NCBI RefSeq assembly: GCF_006384975.1 | Contig: NZ_CP021645.1 | Span: 4,926,001-4,990,000, forward strand | Direction of reading: 5' to 3' | Length of the DNA: 64,000 bases | Source of the DNA: Pseudomonas oryzihabitans | GTDB lineage: Bacteria; Pseudomonadota; Gammaproteobacteria; Pseudomonadales; Pseudomonadaceae | Notes under the pieces: model-generated | What the model was told of the DNA's origin: nothing | Databases searched by the model: none | Seen by the model: only the letters and a program-made list of their open reading frames with translations | In this document: in pieces, positions 37,939 through 46,568 of the stretch | Position numbering within the stretch: position 1 is the first letter of the stretch | How the letters are laid out: every line of letters begins with the position of its first letter | Position numbers and translations under genes: made by a program

Positions 37939-39291
37939 TCAGGGACGCGTGGAAGCAAGGGCGGCGGAGGCGGGCGGTTCGTCGTTCAGTTCGCCCAGGT
38001 CCAGGCGCTTGAGCGGGCCGACGATGACCAGGTAGGAGAAGGCGCCGAGCAGGCCCATGGCGGCGACGTAGGTGAGGGCCACGTCGAAGGAGCCGAGCTG
38101 GTTGATCATCAGGCCGATGGCCAGCGGGGTGACGATGCTGGCGATGTTGCCGCAGAAATTGAAGACGGCGCCGCTCACGCCCATGGCGCGCTTGGGCGAG
38201 ACGTCGCCGACGATGCACCAGCCGAGGTTGCCCACGCCCTTGGCGAAGAAGGCGATGGACATCACCAGGGTGACCAGGGCGATGGATTGGGTGTAGTTGG
38301 CCACCACGATGGTGCTGGAGAGCAGCAGGCCGACGATGATCGGCGTCTTGCGCGCGGCGGTGAGGCTGTAGCCGCGGCGCAGCATGCCGTCCGACCAGAG
38401 TCCGCCGATGACGCCGCCCAGGCAGCCGGCCACCGGCGGGATGGCGGCGATCAGGCCGACCTTGAGCATGGTCAGCCCCTTGGCCTCGACCAGGTAGGTG
38501 GGAAACCAGGTGAGAAAGAACCAGGTGATGGTGGTCAGGCAGAACTGGCCCAGGTAGATGCCGAGCATCATGCGGTTGCCGCTGATCGTCTTGAGGGTAC
38601 GCCAGCTGAAGGGCGCCTTGGTGTCACCCAGGTCGGGCAGGCCGCCGCCGGCTTCGATGTGGTCCAGTTCGCTCTGGCTGACGCGCTTGTCGTGCCGCGG
38701 TTCCTGCACGGTGGCGAACCACAGCAGGCCGATGAGGATGCCGGCGCCACCGGTCCAGAAGAACACGTGCTCCCAACCGAACTGGTTGAGCAGGATCACC
38801 ATCAACGGGGTGAACACCGCCAGGGCGAAGTACTGCGCCGACTGGAAGACGGCGGTGGCCAGGCCGCGTTCCTGGCGCGGGAACCACATCACCGTGAGGC
38901 GGTTATTGGCGGGAAAGGCCGGCGATTCGGCGACGCCCATGAGAAAGCGCAGCGCGAACAGCGCCAGCAGGGCCGAGGAGAAGAAGCCGACGTAGCCCTG
39001 CAGGAAGGTCAGTACCGACCAGAGGATGAGGCTGGCGCCCAGCACCAGGCGGGAGCCGAAGCGGTCGAGCACGATGCCGCCGGGGATCTGCATGGCGGTG
39101 TAGGCCCAGCCGAAGGCCGAGAAGGCCAGGCCCATGGCCACGGCGTCGAAGCCGAGATCGTGGCGCATGGCCGGCGCGGCGATGGAGAGGGTGGCGCGGT
39201 CGACGTAGTTGAATACCGTGACCAGGAAGATCATCGCCAGGACCAGATAGCGGACGTGGGTCCGCCGCGAAGCAGCAGTGGGAGTGCGCAT
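37939..39291 (-). CDS. MFS sugar-acid transporter (GudP/hexuronate family)
   Basis: A 450-residue anion:cation symporter-type MFS protein with twelve membrane helices. Family motifs: VTVFNYVDRATLSIAAPAM in helix 1, FGWAYTAMQIPGG and RFLMGVAESPAFPANNR in the N-terminal half, typical of GudP/GarP/ExuT. ATG 39291 (MRTPTAASRRTHVRYLVLAM) is chosen; the further upstream frame is polar and improbable. It sits between the LacI regulator and the dehydratase in one run, so it probably imports galactarate, glucarate or a related acid for that enzyme. Confidence 0.9.
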   Translation of the reverse strand: MRTPTAASRRTHVRYLVLAMIFLVTVFNYVDRATLSIAAPAMRHDLGFDAVAMGLAFSAFGWAYTAMQIPGGIVLDRFGSRLVLGASLILWSVLTFLQGYVGFFSSALLALFALRFLMGVAESPAFPANNRLTVMWFPRQERGLATAVFQSAQYFALAVFTPLMVILLNQFGWEHVFFWTGGAGILIGLLWFATVQEPRHDKRVSQSELDHIEAGGGLPDLGDTKAPFSWRTLKTISGNRMMLGIYLGQFCLTTITWFFLTWFPTYLVEAKGLTMLKVGLIAAIPPVAGCLGGVIGGLWSDGMLRRGYSLTAARKTPIIVGLLLSSTIVVANYTQSIALVTLVMSIAFFAKGVGNLGWCIVGDVSPKRAMGVSGAVFNFCGNIASIVTPLAIGLMINQLGSFDVALTYVAAMGLLGAFSYLVIVGPLKRLDLGELNDEPPASAALASTRP

Positions 39292-39378
39292 TGTTATTGT
39301 CCTTTTCAGCGGGCAAGACCGGCGGCGAGGCCGGCACCTGCAGAGGGACGCTAAGCTGATTACGCAATCATTCAAGCG

Positions 39379-40413
39379 TCAGCGCGTGCTCTCGCGCATG
39401 ACCAGTTCGAAGCCGGTATCCCGTTGCCGCGGCGCCTCCGCACCGGCCAGCCGGGCGAGCAGGGCCTCGGCGGCATGGGTGCCCATCTCGGCGCCGCGCA
39501 CATCGACGGTACTCAGCGCCGGGATCAGATGGGCGGCGCTGGCGAGGTTGCCGAAGCCCATCACCGCCAGCTCTTCTGGTACCCGCAAGCCGCGGGCACG
39601 GGCTTCGGCCAGCACCCCGTGGGCGAGGGTGTCGGAGCTACAGACCACCACCTCGGGGCGGGTGCCGGCGTCGAGCAGCCGCGCCAGGCCTTCGCGACCC
39701 AGTGCCGGGGTGGCCGGCGGCGGCAGACTGACCGCGGGTGGCGTGGCCAGCCCGTGGCGGACCAGTTCGGCGGTGAAGGCATCACGGCGCAGGCGTCCAC
39801 GGGGATCGTCCAGGGTCAGGCTGGCGAAGTGGCGATAGCCGCGTGCCAGCAACTGGCGGGCGATGGCCTGGCCCACCGCCTCGTGGGAAAAGCCCACCAG
39901 CATGTCCAGCGGTCGCTCGCCCTGGTCCCAGCATTCCACCAGGGGGATGCCGGCCTGGGACAGGCGCTGTCGGCTGGCGGCGGTGTGCAGGGTGCCGGTC
40001 AGTACCATGGCGTCGGGACGCCGGCGCAGCAGGGTGTCCAGCAGCCTTTCCTCGCGCTCGGCGGAGTAGTCGGTCAGCCCCAGCAGCGTCTGGTGGCCCG
40101 CCTCGGTGAGGGTCTGCATCAACGCCTGCACGGTGTCGGCGAAGATGGAGTTGACGATGGTGGGCACCAGGATGGCGATCAGCCGGCTGTCCTGGGGCGC
40201 GCTGCCGGTGGTGAGCATGGCTGGCTGGTAGCCGCTTTCACGCACCGCGCGGAAGACCTTTTCGCGCAGCACCGGGCGGACGATCTCCGGCCGGTTGAGG
40301 GTGCGCGACACGGTGATCGGCGAGACCCCGGCCAGGCGCGCCACGTCCTTGAGGGTCGGCGGCTTGCCGTCGGGTCGGCCACGCCAGGTCGAGGGGCTGC
40401 GATCGCTGGGCAA
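39379..40413 (-). CDS. LacI-family transcriptional regulator (GntR/GarR-like)
   Basis: A 344-residue repressor-type protein: an N-terminal HTH at about residues 19-42 (TLKDVARLAGVSPITVSRTLN) and the hinge helix, then a periplasmic-binding-protein-like effector domain (LIAILVPTIVNSIFADTVQALMQ and GHQTLLGLTDYSAEREE) with the closing motif AVMGFGNLASAAHLIPALSTVD. It lies 87 bp upstream of the MFS importer on the same strand and should control the transporter/dehydratase genes in response to a sugar acid. The operator was not identified with confidence. Confidence 0.9.
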   Translation of the reverse strand: MPSDRSPSTWRGRPDGKPPTLKDVARLAGVSPITVSRTLNRPEIVRPVLREKVFRAVRESGYQPAMLTTGSAPQDSRLIAILVPTIVNSIFADTVQALMQTLTEAGHQTLLGLTDYSAEREERLLDTLLRRRPDAMVLTGTLHTAASRQRLSQAGIPLVECWDQGERPLDMLVGFSHEAVGQAIARQLLARGYRHFASLTLDDPRGRLRRDAFTAELVRHGLATPPAVSLPPPATPALGREGLARLLDAGTRPEVVVCSSDTLAHGVLAEARARGLRVPEELAVMGFGNLASAAHLIPALSTVDVRGAEMGTHAAEALLARLAGAEAPRQRDTGFELVMRESTR

Positions 40414-40565
40414 AGGAAGGTGTCCATTACGGGCTGGAGTCCTGGATTCTGCCGAGTCGTATGATGACTCTCAAGGTCGGAGCAGCGGATAGCCACGAAC
40501 GTACAAGCCAGGGGCGGGGGCGCTGGCTAGCCCGGGCACTCCTTTCGACTGCTGGCAGGTGCCCC

Positions 40566-41168
40566 GTGGAAATCTTTCTCTATGCCTTGAGCGTCATGTA
40601 CAGCCCTGGCCCGGTCAACGCCCTGGGCCTCGATGCCGGCCTGCGTGGCCAGGCCCGGCGCGCGGCGGGTTTCTATGCCGGGGTGGGCTGCGCCATGCTG
40701 CTGATGTTCCTGGCGCTGGGTTATGCCGGGGCGGCCGTCGTCTCGGGGGCGTGGCTACCCTGGTTGGCGCTGCTCGGCGGCGGCTACAGTCTGTACCTGG
40801 GCTATCGCATCGCCACCGCCGCAGCGCCGGTTGCCGAGGGGCAGGGCGCGCCGGCGGAGCGCTTGACCTTCACCCGTGGCCTGCTGATCCAGGGCCTCAA
40901 TCCCAAGGGTTGGCTGGCCGTGCTGCCCATCGCCACGGTGATGTTTCCCGCTGCCCAGATAACTGGGGCGAAGATCGCCCTCTGCACCTTACCCCTGGCG
41001 CTGGCGGCAGGCGGCGCGCCTGCCGGTTATGCCCTGCTCGGCGCCGGGTTGGGACGCTACCTGGTGCGTGGGCGCGGGCTGCGCTGGGTGAACCGGCTGT
41101 TGGGCTTGAGTCTGGTCGGCTGCGCCCTGCTGCTGTTCCACGATGCCTGGCGCGGTCTGCTAGGCTAA
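40566..41168 (+). CDS. LysE/RhtB-family amino-acid exporter
   Basis: A 200-residue inner-membrane protein with about six helices. The opening VEIFLYALSVMYSPGPVNALGLDAG is the LysE signature (PGP motif), and the central GLLIQGLNPKGWL the second conserved patch. Start GTG 40566 is favoured because the family begins exactly here; the upstream in-frame ATG at 40461 would add 35 polar residues. It is divergent from the LacI gene and followed 18 bp later by an AraC regulator that may control it. Substrate undetermined. Confidence 0.85.
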   Translation: MEIFLYALSVMYSPGPVNALGLDAGLRGQARRAAGFYAGVGCAMLLMFLALGYAGAAVVSGAWLPWLALLGGGYSLYLGYRIATAAAPVAEGQGAPAERLTFTRGLLIQGLNPKGWLAVLPIATVMFPAAQITGAKIALCTLPLALAAGGAPAGYALLGAGLGRYLVRGRGLRWVNRLLGLSLVGCALLLFHDAWRGLLG

Positions 41169-41186
41169 GCGCCCGGAGGAACTGCC

Positions 41187-42044
41187 ATGAGCACCACGAT
41201 CGAGCTGCCCGGCGCCAGGGATTGGGTGCGCCATGCCCCGGCCTTTGCCGAGCTGGAGTCCATCGAGGCCTTTTTCGGCGGCCATGCCTTCGATCCGCAT
41301 CGCCACGCCACCTATGCCATCGGCCGTACCCTGGCTGGGGTCCAGAGCTTTTCCTATCGCGGCGCCAAGGCCAGCAGCCTGCCGGGCGAGACCATGGTCT
41401 TCCATCCGGACGAGGTCCACGACGGCCGCGCAGGGGCCGCCTGCGGCTTTCGCTATCGCATGCTCTATGTGCCGCCGGCGCTGGTGCAGGACATCCTCGG
41501 TGGCCGGCCCTTGCCCTTCCACCGCGAGGGCGTCTCCCTCGATCCGCGTCTGGCGCGAGCCACCGACGCGGTGTTCGCCGCCCTCGACGAGCGTCCCGAT
41601 GCCCTCGGACGCGACGATGCGCTCTATGGCCTGGTCACCACTCTGGCCGAGGTCTGCCAGGCCTGGCCCAGTCGCGGTCGGGTCGACTTCGGCGCCGCCC
41701 TGCGCGCTCGCGAATACCTGGAGGACAATCTCGACCAGGCCGTCACCCTCGACGACCTGGCGCGCTGCGCCGGTCGCGACCGCTGGAGTCTGAGTCGTGA
41801 TTTCCGTGCCTACTTCGGCACCAGTCCGCATCGCTATCAGACCTTGCGTCGCCTGGAGCGGGTGCGCTGGCAGGTGCGCCAGGGCATGGGCCTGGCCCAG
41901 GCGGCGGTGGAAGCGGGCTTCTTCGATCAGAGTCATATGTCCAGACATTTCCGCCAGGCCTTCGGCATAGCGCCCGCGCGCTGGTTCAACGGGCTGGCCG
42001 CAGCGCCCGTCACGTCTGGCCTGGGCGGTTCGTCGGCCGGTTAG
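41187..42044 (+). CDS. AraC-family transcriptional regulator
   Basis: A 285-residue protein with an N-terminal cupin-like AraC_binding domain (HRHATYAIGRTLAGVQSF, then GETMVFHPDEVHDGRA) and a C-terminal pair of HTHs (VTLDDLARCAGRDRWSLSRDF, and LAQAAVEAGFFDQSHMSRHF). This layout is typical of regulators adjoining LysE exporters in proteobacteria. It is 18 bp downstream of the LysE gene, so it is probably co-transcribed with it and senses an amino acid or related compound. The downstream betT has its own start region. Confidence 0.9.
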   Translation: MSTTIELPGARDWVRHAPAFAELESIEAFFGGHAFDPHRHATYAIGRTLAGVQSFSYRGAKASSLPGETMVFHPDEVHDGRAGAACGFRYRMLYVPPALVQDILGGRPLPFHREGVSLDPRLARATDAVFAALDERPDALGRDDALYGLVTTLAEVCQAWPSRGRVDFGAALRAREYLEDNLDQAVTLDDLARCAGRDRWSLSRDFRAYFGTSPHRYQTLRRLERVRWQVRQGMGLAQAAVEAGFFDQSHMSRHFRQAFGIAPARWFNGLAAAPVTSGLGGSSAG

Positions 42045-42165
42045 CGGCAGAGCGACCTGAGCGATCTCGCCGGACCAGGCGCCTGCTGCCAAGTGCGTCG
42101 CCAGCGAAACGATCAGAGGCGAGGGTAGTCAACCTGTGCGCACTTCATACACAGGAGCTCATTCC

Positions 42166-44139
42166 ATGAACGGCCAAGGAGAATCCGCCGCTCGTCCCAC
42201 CTTTAGTCCCCCGGTGTTCTGGACCTCGACCCTGCTGCTGCTGGCGCTGGTGCTCTACGCCAGCCTGTTCCAGGCCAATGCCCAGTGGCTGTTCGCCGCC
42301 ATCCAGGGCTGGATCATCACCAACCTCAGCTGGTTCTACATCCTCGCCGTGGCCATCATCCTCGGCACCGTGGTGTTCCTCGGCCTCAGTCGCTATGGTG
42401 ACATCAAGCTCGGCCCCGACCACAGCGAGCCGGACTACGCCAACACCACCTGGTTCGCCATGCTGTTCTCCGCCGGCATGGGCATCGGCCTGATGTTCTT
42501 CGGCGTCGCCGAGCCGGTGATGCACTTCCTCAATCCGCCCTATGCCGAAGGCCAGACGGTGGAGGCCGCGCGCCAGGCCATGCGCATCACCTTCTTCCAC
42601 TGGGGCCTGCACGCCTGGTCGATCTACGCCATTGTCGCCCTGATCCTGGCTTACTTCAGCTACCGCCACGGCCTGCCGCTGACCCTGAGATCGGCGCTCT
42701 ATCCGCTGATTGGCGAGCGCATCTACGGTCCCATCGGCCATGCCGTGGATATCTTCGCCATCATCGGCACGGTGCTCGGCGTCGCCACCTCCCTGGGTTT
42801 CGGCGTCTCCCAGATCAATACCGGGCTCAACGTGCTGTTCGGCGTGCCGGTGTCCACCCCGGTGCAGATCGGTCTGATCGTCATCACCACGGCACTGGCC
42901 ACCCTCTCGGTGGTCTCGGGGCTGGACAAGGGCGTGCGGCGGCTGTCGGAGCTCAATCTGGGCCTGGCGGTGCTGCTGATGCTCACCGTGGTCATCCTCG
43001 GCCCAACGGTGCTGATCCTGCAGACCTTCGTCGAGAACACCGGTGGCTATCTCAGCGAGATCGTCAGCCGCACCCTCAACCTCAACGCCTACCGACCCAC
43101 CGACTGGATCGGCGGCTGGACACTGTTCTACTGGGGCTGGTGGCTGGCCTGGTCGCCCTTCGTCGGGCTGTTCATCGCGCGGATTTCCCGCGGCCGCACC
43201 ATCCGCGAATTCGTCTCCGGGGTGCTGCTGGTGCCGGCCGGTTTCACCCTGCTGTGGATGACGGTGTTCGGCAACACGGCCATCCACATGATCCTCACCG
43301 AGGGACTCACCGACCTGGCCGCGGCGGTATCCCAGGATAGCTCCCTGGCGTTGTTCGCCTTTCTCGAGCACTTCCCCTTCGCCAGCGTGATCTCGTTGAT
43401 CGCCATCGTCATGGTGGTGGTGTTCTTCGTCACCTCGGCCGACTCCGGCGCCATGGTGGTGGACATGCTGGCCTCCGGCGGCCAGGACCAGACCCCGGTC
43501 TGGCAGCGGGTGTTCTGGGGCGCGAGCATGGGACTTGTGGCCATCGCCCTGCTGCTGGCCGACGGCCTCAAGGCGTTGCAGACCGCCACCATCGCCAGTG
43601 CCTTGCCCTTCACCCTGGCGCTGCTCTTGAGCATGCGTGGCCTGCTCAAGGCGCTGAAGCTGGACGCCACCAAGCGTGGCCTGCGCCATCAGGCGCTGAG
43701 TCTCACCCCGCCCACCACCCGCACCCCCGGCGGCTGGCAGCGTCGGCTGCGCGGCCTGGCGCTGTTCCCGCGGCGGGCCCATGTGGTGCGCTTCATCGGC
43801 GAGGTGGCGAGGCCCGCCTGCCTGGCGGTGGCCGAGGAGTGGCGCAAGCAGGGCTATGTCTGTGGCGTGGAAGAGCGCGCGGACGGCGGGGTACGGCTGC
43901 ACGTCGGGCCGGCCGAGCAGCCGGAGTTCGTCTACCAGGTACGCCCCCATGCCTACGCCATGCCCAGTTTCGTCATGGGCAGCGAGCCGGGGGAGGAGCG
44001 CAAGTACTTCCGGGCGCAGGTGCACCTGCGCGAAGGCGGCCAGGATCACGACGTCATGGGCTGGTCGCGCGAGGACGTCATCGGCGACATCCTCGACCAG
44101 TACGAACGCCATATGCACTTCCTGCATCTGGTCGGTTGA
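42166..44139 (+). CDS. betT: BCCT-family choline/glycine-betaine transporter
   Basis: A 657-residue sodium- or proton-coupled trimethylammonium transporter for osmoprotection. Twelve helices cover about 15-500; the BCCT signature GMGIGLMFFGVAEPVMHF and the substrate-box WTLFYWGWWLAWSPFVGLFIARISRG (seen across two helices) are clear. A long C-terminal cytosolic domain (about 510-657), typical of BetT and involved in osmotic control, is present. ATG 42166 with AGGAG 9 nt upstream is preferred over GTG 42136. Choline is the likeliest substrate from length and tail. No betIBA genes lie in the window. Confidence 0.93.
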   Translation: MNGQGESAARPTFSPPVFWTSTLLLLALVLYASLFQANAQWLFAAIQGWIITNLSWFYILAVAIILGTVVFLGLSRYGDIKLGPDHSEPDYANTTWFAMLFSAGMGIGLMFFGVAEPVMHFLNPPYAEGQTVEAARQAMRITFFHWGLHAWSIYAIVALILAYFSYRHGLPLTLRSALYPLIGERIYGPIGHAVDIFAIIGTVLGVATSLGFGVSQINTGLNVLFGVPVSTPVQIGLIVITTALATLSVVSGLDKGVRRLSELNLGLAVLLMLTVVILGPTVLILQTFVENTGGYLSEIVSRTLNLNAYRPTDWIGGWTLFYWGWWLAWSPFVGLFIARISRGRTIREFVSGVLLVPAGFTLLWMTVFGNTAIHMILTEGLTDLAAAVSQDSSLALFAFLEHFPFASVISLIAIVMVVVFFVTSADSGAMVVDMLASGGQDQTPVWQRVFWGASMGLVAIALLLADGLKALQTATIASALPFTLALLLSMRGLLKALKLDATKRGLRHQALSLTPPTTRTPGGWQRRLRGLALFPRRAHVVRFIGEVARPACLAVAEEWRKQGYVCGVEERADGGVRLHVGPAEQPEFVYQVRPHAYAMPSFVMGSEPGEERKYFRAQVHLREGGQDHDVMGWSREDVIGDILDQYERHMHFLHLVG

Positions 44140-44144
44140 GCCGC

Positions 44145-44171
44145 CTTGGCCGGGCATCGCGCCCGGCCAAG
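44145..44171 (+). terminator. Hairpin downstream of betT
   Basis: An 11-bp perfect stem, CTTGGCCGGGC (44145-44155) with its complement at 44161-44171, begins 5 nt after the betT stop. 5-nt loop; no T tract. Confidence 0.6.
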
Positions 44172-44178
44172 ACTGCCG

Positions 44179-44290
44179 TCACTTCACCCGGAAGCGCCGC
44201 ACCACGGCGACCAGCTGTTCGTTGGACGACTGAACCGCGGCGGTGCTCTGGATACGACCGACCAGGTCGTGCACCCCTCGGTGCCTCCAG
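44179..44290 (-). pseudogene. 3' remnant of a methyl-accepting chemotaxis protein gene
   Basis: The minus-strand frame ending TGA at 44179-44181 reads VHDLVGRIQSTAAVQSSNEQ followed by LVAVVRRFRVK. The ending SSxEQL-x-x-(V/L)VRRFRV is the usual C-terminus of Pseudomonas chemoreceptors. Upstream of about 44275 the similarity is lost and the frame runs into the next gene's 3' end, so only about 35 codons remain. It is read as a deletion scar; chance resemblance cannot be excluded. Confidence 0.4.
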
Positions 44291-44293
44291 GGT

Positions 44294-45043
44294 TCAACGG
44301 AGCAGGGGGCGTGGCTCACCCTGCCAGGTCGTCCCCTCCAGGCGGGCGATCAGCAGCAGCTCCCCGGCTCCAGGGGCGGCCGCCAGGCATTGGCCATCGG
44401 CCAGCCAGAAGGCGCTGCGACCGACGCAGGCGTAACCGCCCGTCGGAGCGCCATGATTGGCCAGCAGTACCGGAAACCCCAGCTCCCGGGCATGGGCCGC
44501 CAGATGCGCGCTGTCGGCGGCATAGCCGGTCGCGCCGATCACCGCCGAGACCAGATAGACGTCGGCGCCCTGGGCCCGGGCTGCCGTGGCGTGGGCGCGG
44601 TGATTGCTGTCGGCGCAGATGGCCAGGGCGCCGTTCAGCCCCCTGATGTTCAGTAGATCGCCACCGGTGCCGGCCGTGAAGGGGGGCGACTCGCCCGGAT
44701 GCAGATACTGCTTGGTGTGTACCTGGCAACTGCCGTCGGCGCCCAGGATCAGGGCGCCGATGTGCAGGCCGGCGGGGCCGTGGACCGGAGCGCCGACGAT
44801 GGCCGTGAGCCGCGCTTCGCGGCAGGCGTCGCGTAGGGACTGCAGACGGAGGTCGGTGGGTTCAAGCGCCAATTCCGCCGCCAGGGTCGGCTCGTAACCG
44901 GTCAGCGACAGCTCGGGAAACAGCAGCAGATCCACCCCTGATTCCGCGGCCGCCGCGATGAAGGCCAGGTGGGTGCGCAGGTTGCTGGCGAGATCGCCGG
45001 CGACCGAGGCGGACTGGGCGGCGGCAAGGGTGAGGGTGGGCAT
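44294..45043 (-). CDS. Carbon-nitrogen hydrolase (nitrilase superfamily)
   Basis: A 249-residue cytosolic amidase-like enzyme. The catalytic triad is intact: E44 (LLFPELSLTGYEP), K111 (HTKQYLHPGE) and C143 (AICADSNHR). The length fits the compact omega-amidase/aliphatic-amidase-like branches. The substrate is not predictable. The unusual CADSNHR (rather than CYDLRFP) argues against omega-amidase. The start is ATG 45041-45043. Its 3' end abuts a chemoreceptor remnant, which suggests a rearrangement in this spot. Confidence 0.85.
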   Translation of the reverse strand: MPTLTLAAAQSASVAGDLASNLRTHLAFIAAAAESGVDLLLFPELSLTGYEPTLAAELALEPTDLRLQSLRDACREARLTAIVGAPVHGPAGLHIGALILGADGSCQVHTKQYLHPGESPPFTAGTGGDLLNIRGLNGALAICADSNHRAHATAARAQGADVYLVSAVIGATGYAADSAHLAAHARELGFPVLLANHGAPTGGYACVGRSAFWLADGQCLAAAPGAGELLLIARLEGTTWQGEPRPLLR

Positions 45044-45133
45044 GGAGTTTTCTCGGGTCAGGCTTCCTACTTCGACCCTCCCTCAGGAAGACAGCGGGCG
45101 TCAAGGCATGCCTGGTGCTGTGATGTCTGGTCC

Positions 45134-45154
45134 GTTGGGCTTCGCTGCGCTCAG
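45134..45154. repeat. Fragment of the GTTGGGCTTCG dispersed repeat
   Basis: GTTGGGCTTCGCTGCGCTCA is present, but the rest of the unit found at 17470-17552 is missing. The surrounding 45044-45245 stretch has no gene. Confidence 0.6.
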
Positions 45155-45245
45155 CGCTAACCGGCGGCGATCCGGCCTGGGGCCTCGGAGCGACTACCGA
45201 GGCCTCCAGGTGCTAGCTAGGGGCATCCCCAACCCTCTCCCAGGG

Positions 45246-46527
45246 TGTATAGCCCGGAGACATGGTGGACACCTGTTCGAGGACAAGGTGGACAGGTGTC
45301 AGGCGACGGAACGTCCCGTCGTCGCCGTCCGGGTGTGTAAGTTCAGGCACGCGATGCGCCAGGTGCGCCAGAGCACGTCGTACCGGCCGTCCACGCCCTC
45401 GGGACGGATCAGCACGGGCTCGCCGATGAAGGCCTTGCCCACGTGCCACTGATGACCTCGCCAGTTGATGAGCCCCTGATCGCGTACCGTGCGGACGATA
45501 CCGCCTTCAGCGTACAGCGGCGCGGGTGGCGTGGGGCAATAGGCGCGGGGGCTGGGCTGATAGCGTGTCTGGGGCACCTGCATGCCCAGCGCCTGATGCG
45601 GCCGCTGGGCATTGTAGAGCTGTCGCCAGTGGTCGAAGGCCCGCTGCGCCTTGTCCAGGTCTGCCCACGGCGGGCCCTGCAGGACTTCGGCCTTGAGTGT
45701 GCGATGGAAGCGTTCGTCCTTGCCCTGCGTCTGCGGATGATAGGGCCGCGAATGGCTGACCCGGATGCCCTGGGCCATCAGCCAGACGTCCAGCCGAGTG
45801 TAGTGCTGGCCATCCGTGCCCCAGGGGCTGCCGTTGTCCATGGTCATTCGCGCCGGCAGGCCATAGCGCTCGAATGCGGCGATCAGGCACTGACGCACGG
45901 TGCTTTCCCGCTCGTCGCCGCAGGCCTGCAACACCACTGCGTAGCGCGAATGGTCGTCCAATACGGTCAACGGATGACAGCGTCCCCGCAACAGGGGTAC
46001 ATGACCCTTGAAGTCCATCTGCCACAGATCGTTGGCGTGCGGGTGTTCAAAGCGCTGCCAGGGCTTGGCCGCTTCCGAGGCCGCCGTGCTCACTGCGCCG
46101 TGACGGACCAGGATCGCATGCACCGTGCTAATGGCCGGCATCGGCATGCCCTGATCCTCCAGTCGACGCGCCAGCTTACGTGCTCCCCAAGCCGGGTGCT
46201 GCGCGCGCAAGGCCATGACCTGCGCCTCCTGTTCCGGTGCACAGCGGCCTGGCGACGTCGCCGGACGGCGCGAGCGATCCGTCAGCGCCTCACCGGCCCT
46301 GGCACGCGCCAGCCACTTGTATCCCGTCGTCGGACTAATCCCGAAGCGGCGACACAGCAGGCGTACGTTTGCTCCCGTCTGTTAAGCCAAGCCAACGAAC
46401 TCTTCGCGTAGCTCCATCGTGGACCTCTCCTGCCACGGCATCGGCCTGCTCACTTCTGCCAAATGCCACAGCGTGAAGTGTCCACCCTGTCTCCGAACAG
46501 GTGTTCACCATGTCCCCGGGCCATACA
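45246..46527 (-). mobile_element. IS481-family insertion sequence, 1282 bp
   Basis: Terminal inverted repeats of 49 bp (45246-45294 and 46479-46527, 43 of 49 identical) begin TGTATRGCCCGG. They are flanked by an exact 5-bp target duplication CAGGG (45241-45245 and 46528-46532). The single transposase frame on the minus strand is broken by an early stop. The outside sequences join into a CCCTCTCCC/GGGAGAGGGG palindrome, so the element inserted into that dispersed repeat. It lies between the nitrilase-like gene and bglX and disrupts no protein gene. Confidence 0.93.
45299..46417 (-). pseudogene. IS481-family DDE transposase with in-frame nonsense codon
   Basis: From ATG 46417 the frame reads MELREEFVGLA, then TAA (46384-46382), then continues open in the same frame (QTGANVRLLCRRFGISPTTG) to 45299. 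Intact it would be 372 residues. The N-terminal HTH follows immediately after the stop. The rve catalytic core is complete: D in LWQMDFKGH, D in MTMDNGSPWG and E in GKDERFHRT. A single base change (for example CAA to TAA) explains the break. The next in-frame ATG is at 46216, which would yield a 305-residue product lacking the HTH. Transposition competence is therefore doubtful, though read-through or non-ATG restart is possible. Confidence 0.88.
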
Positions 46528-46568
46528 CAGGGGGAGAGGGGTAAAGCCACCGTGCCGCGATGCACCCC

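Noticed and set aside
42145..44157. 670-codon open frame antisense to betT
   Set aside because: Composition is His/Gln/Gly-rich and motif-free, as expected from the complement of a high-GC membrane protein gene; the + strand carries an unmistakable BCCT transporter.
46335..46565. Small open frame across the IS right end
   Set aside because: It crosses the target duplication and the inverted repeat in a frame different from the transposase and has no similarity to known proteins.
44140..46568. Genomic island or prophage around the IS element
   Set aside because: Only one IS, a receptor remnant and ordinary chromosomal genes are seen; no integrase, tRNA attachment site or phage gene is present.
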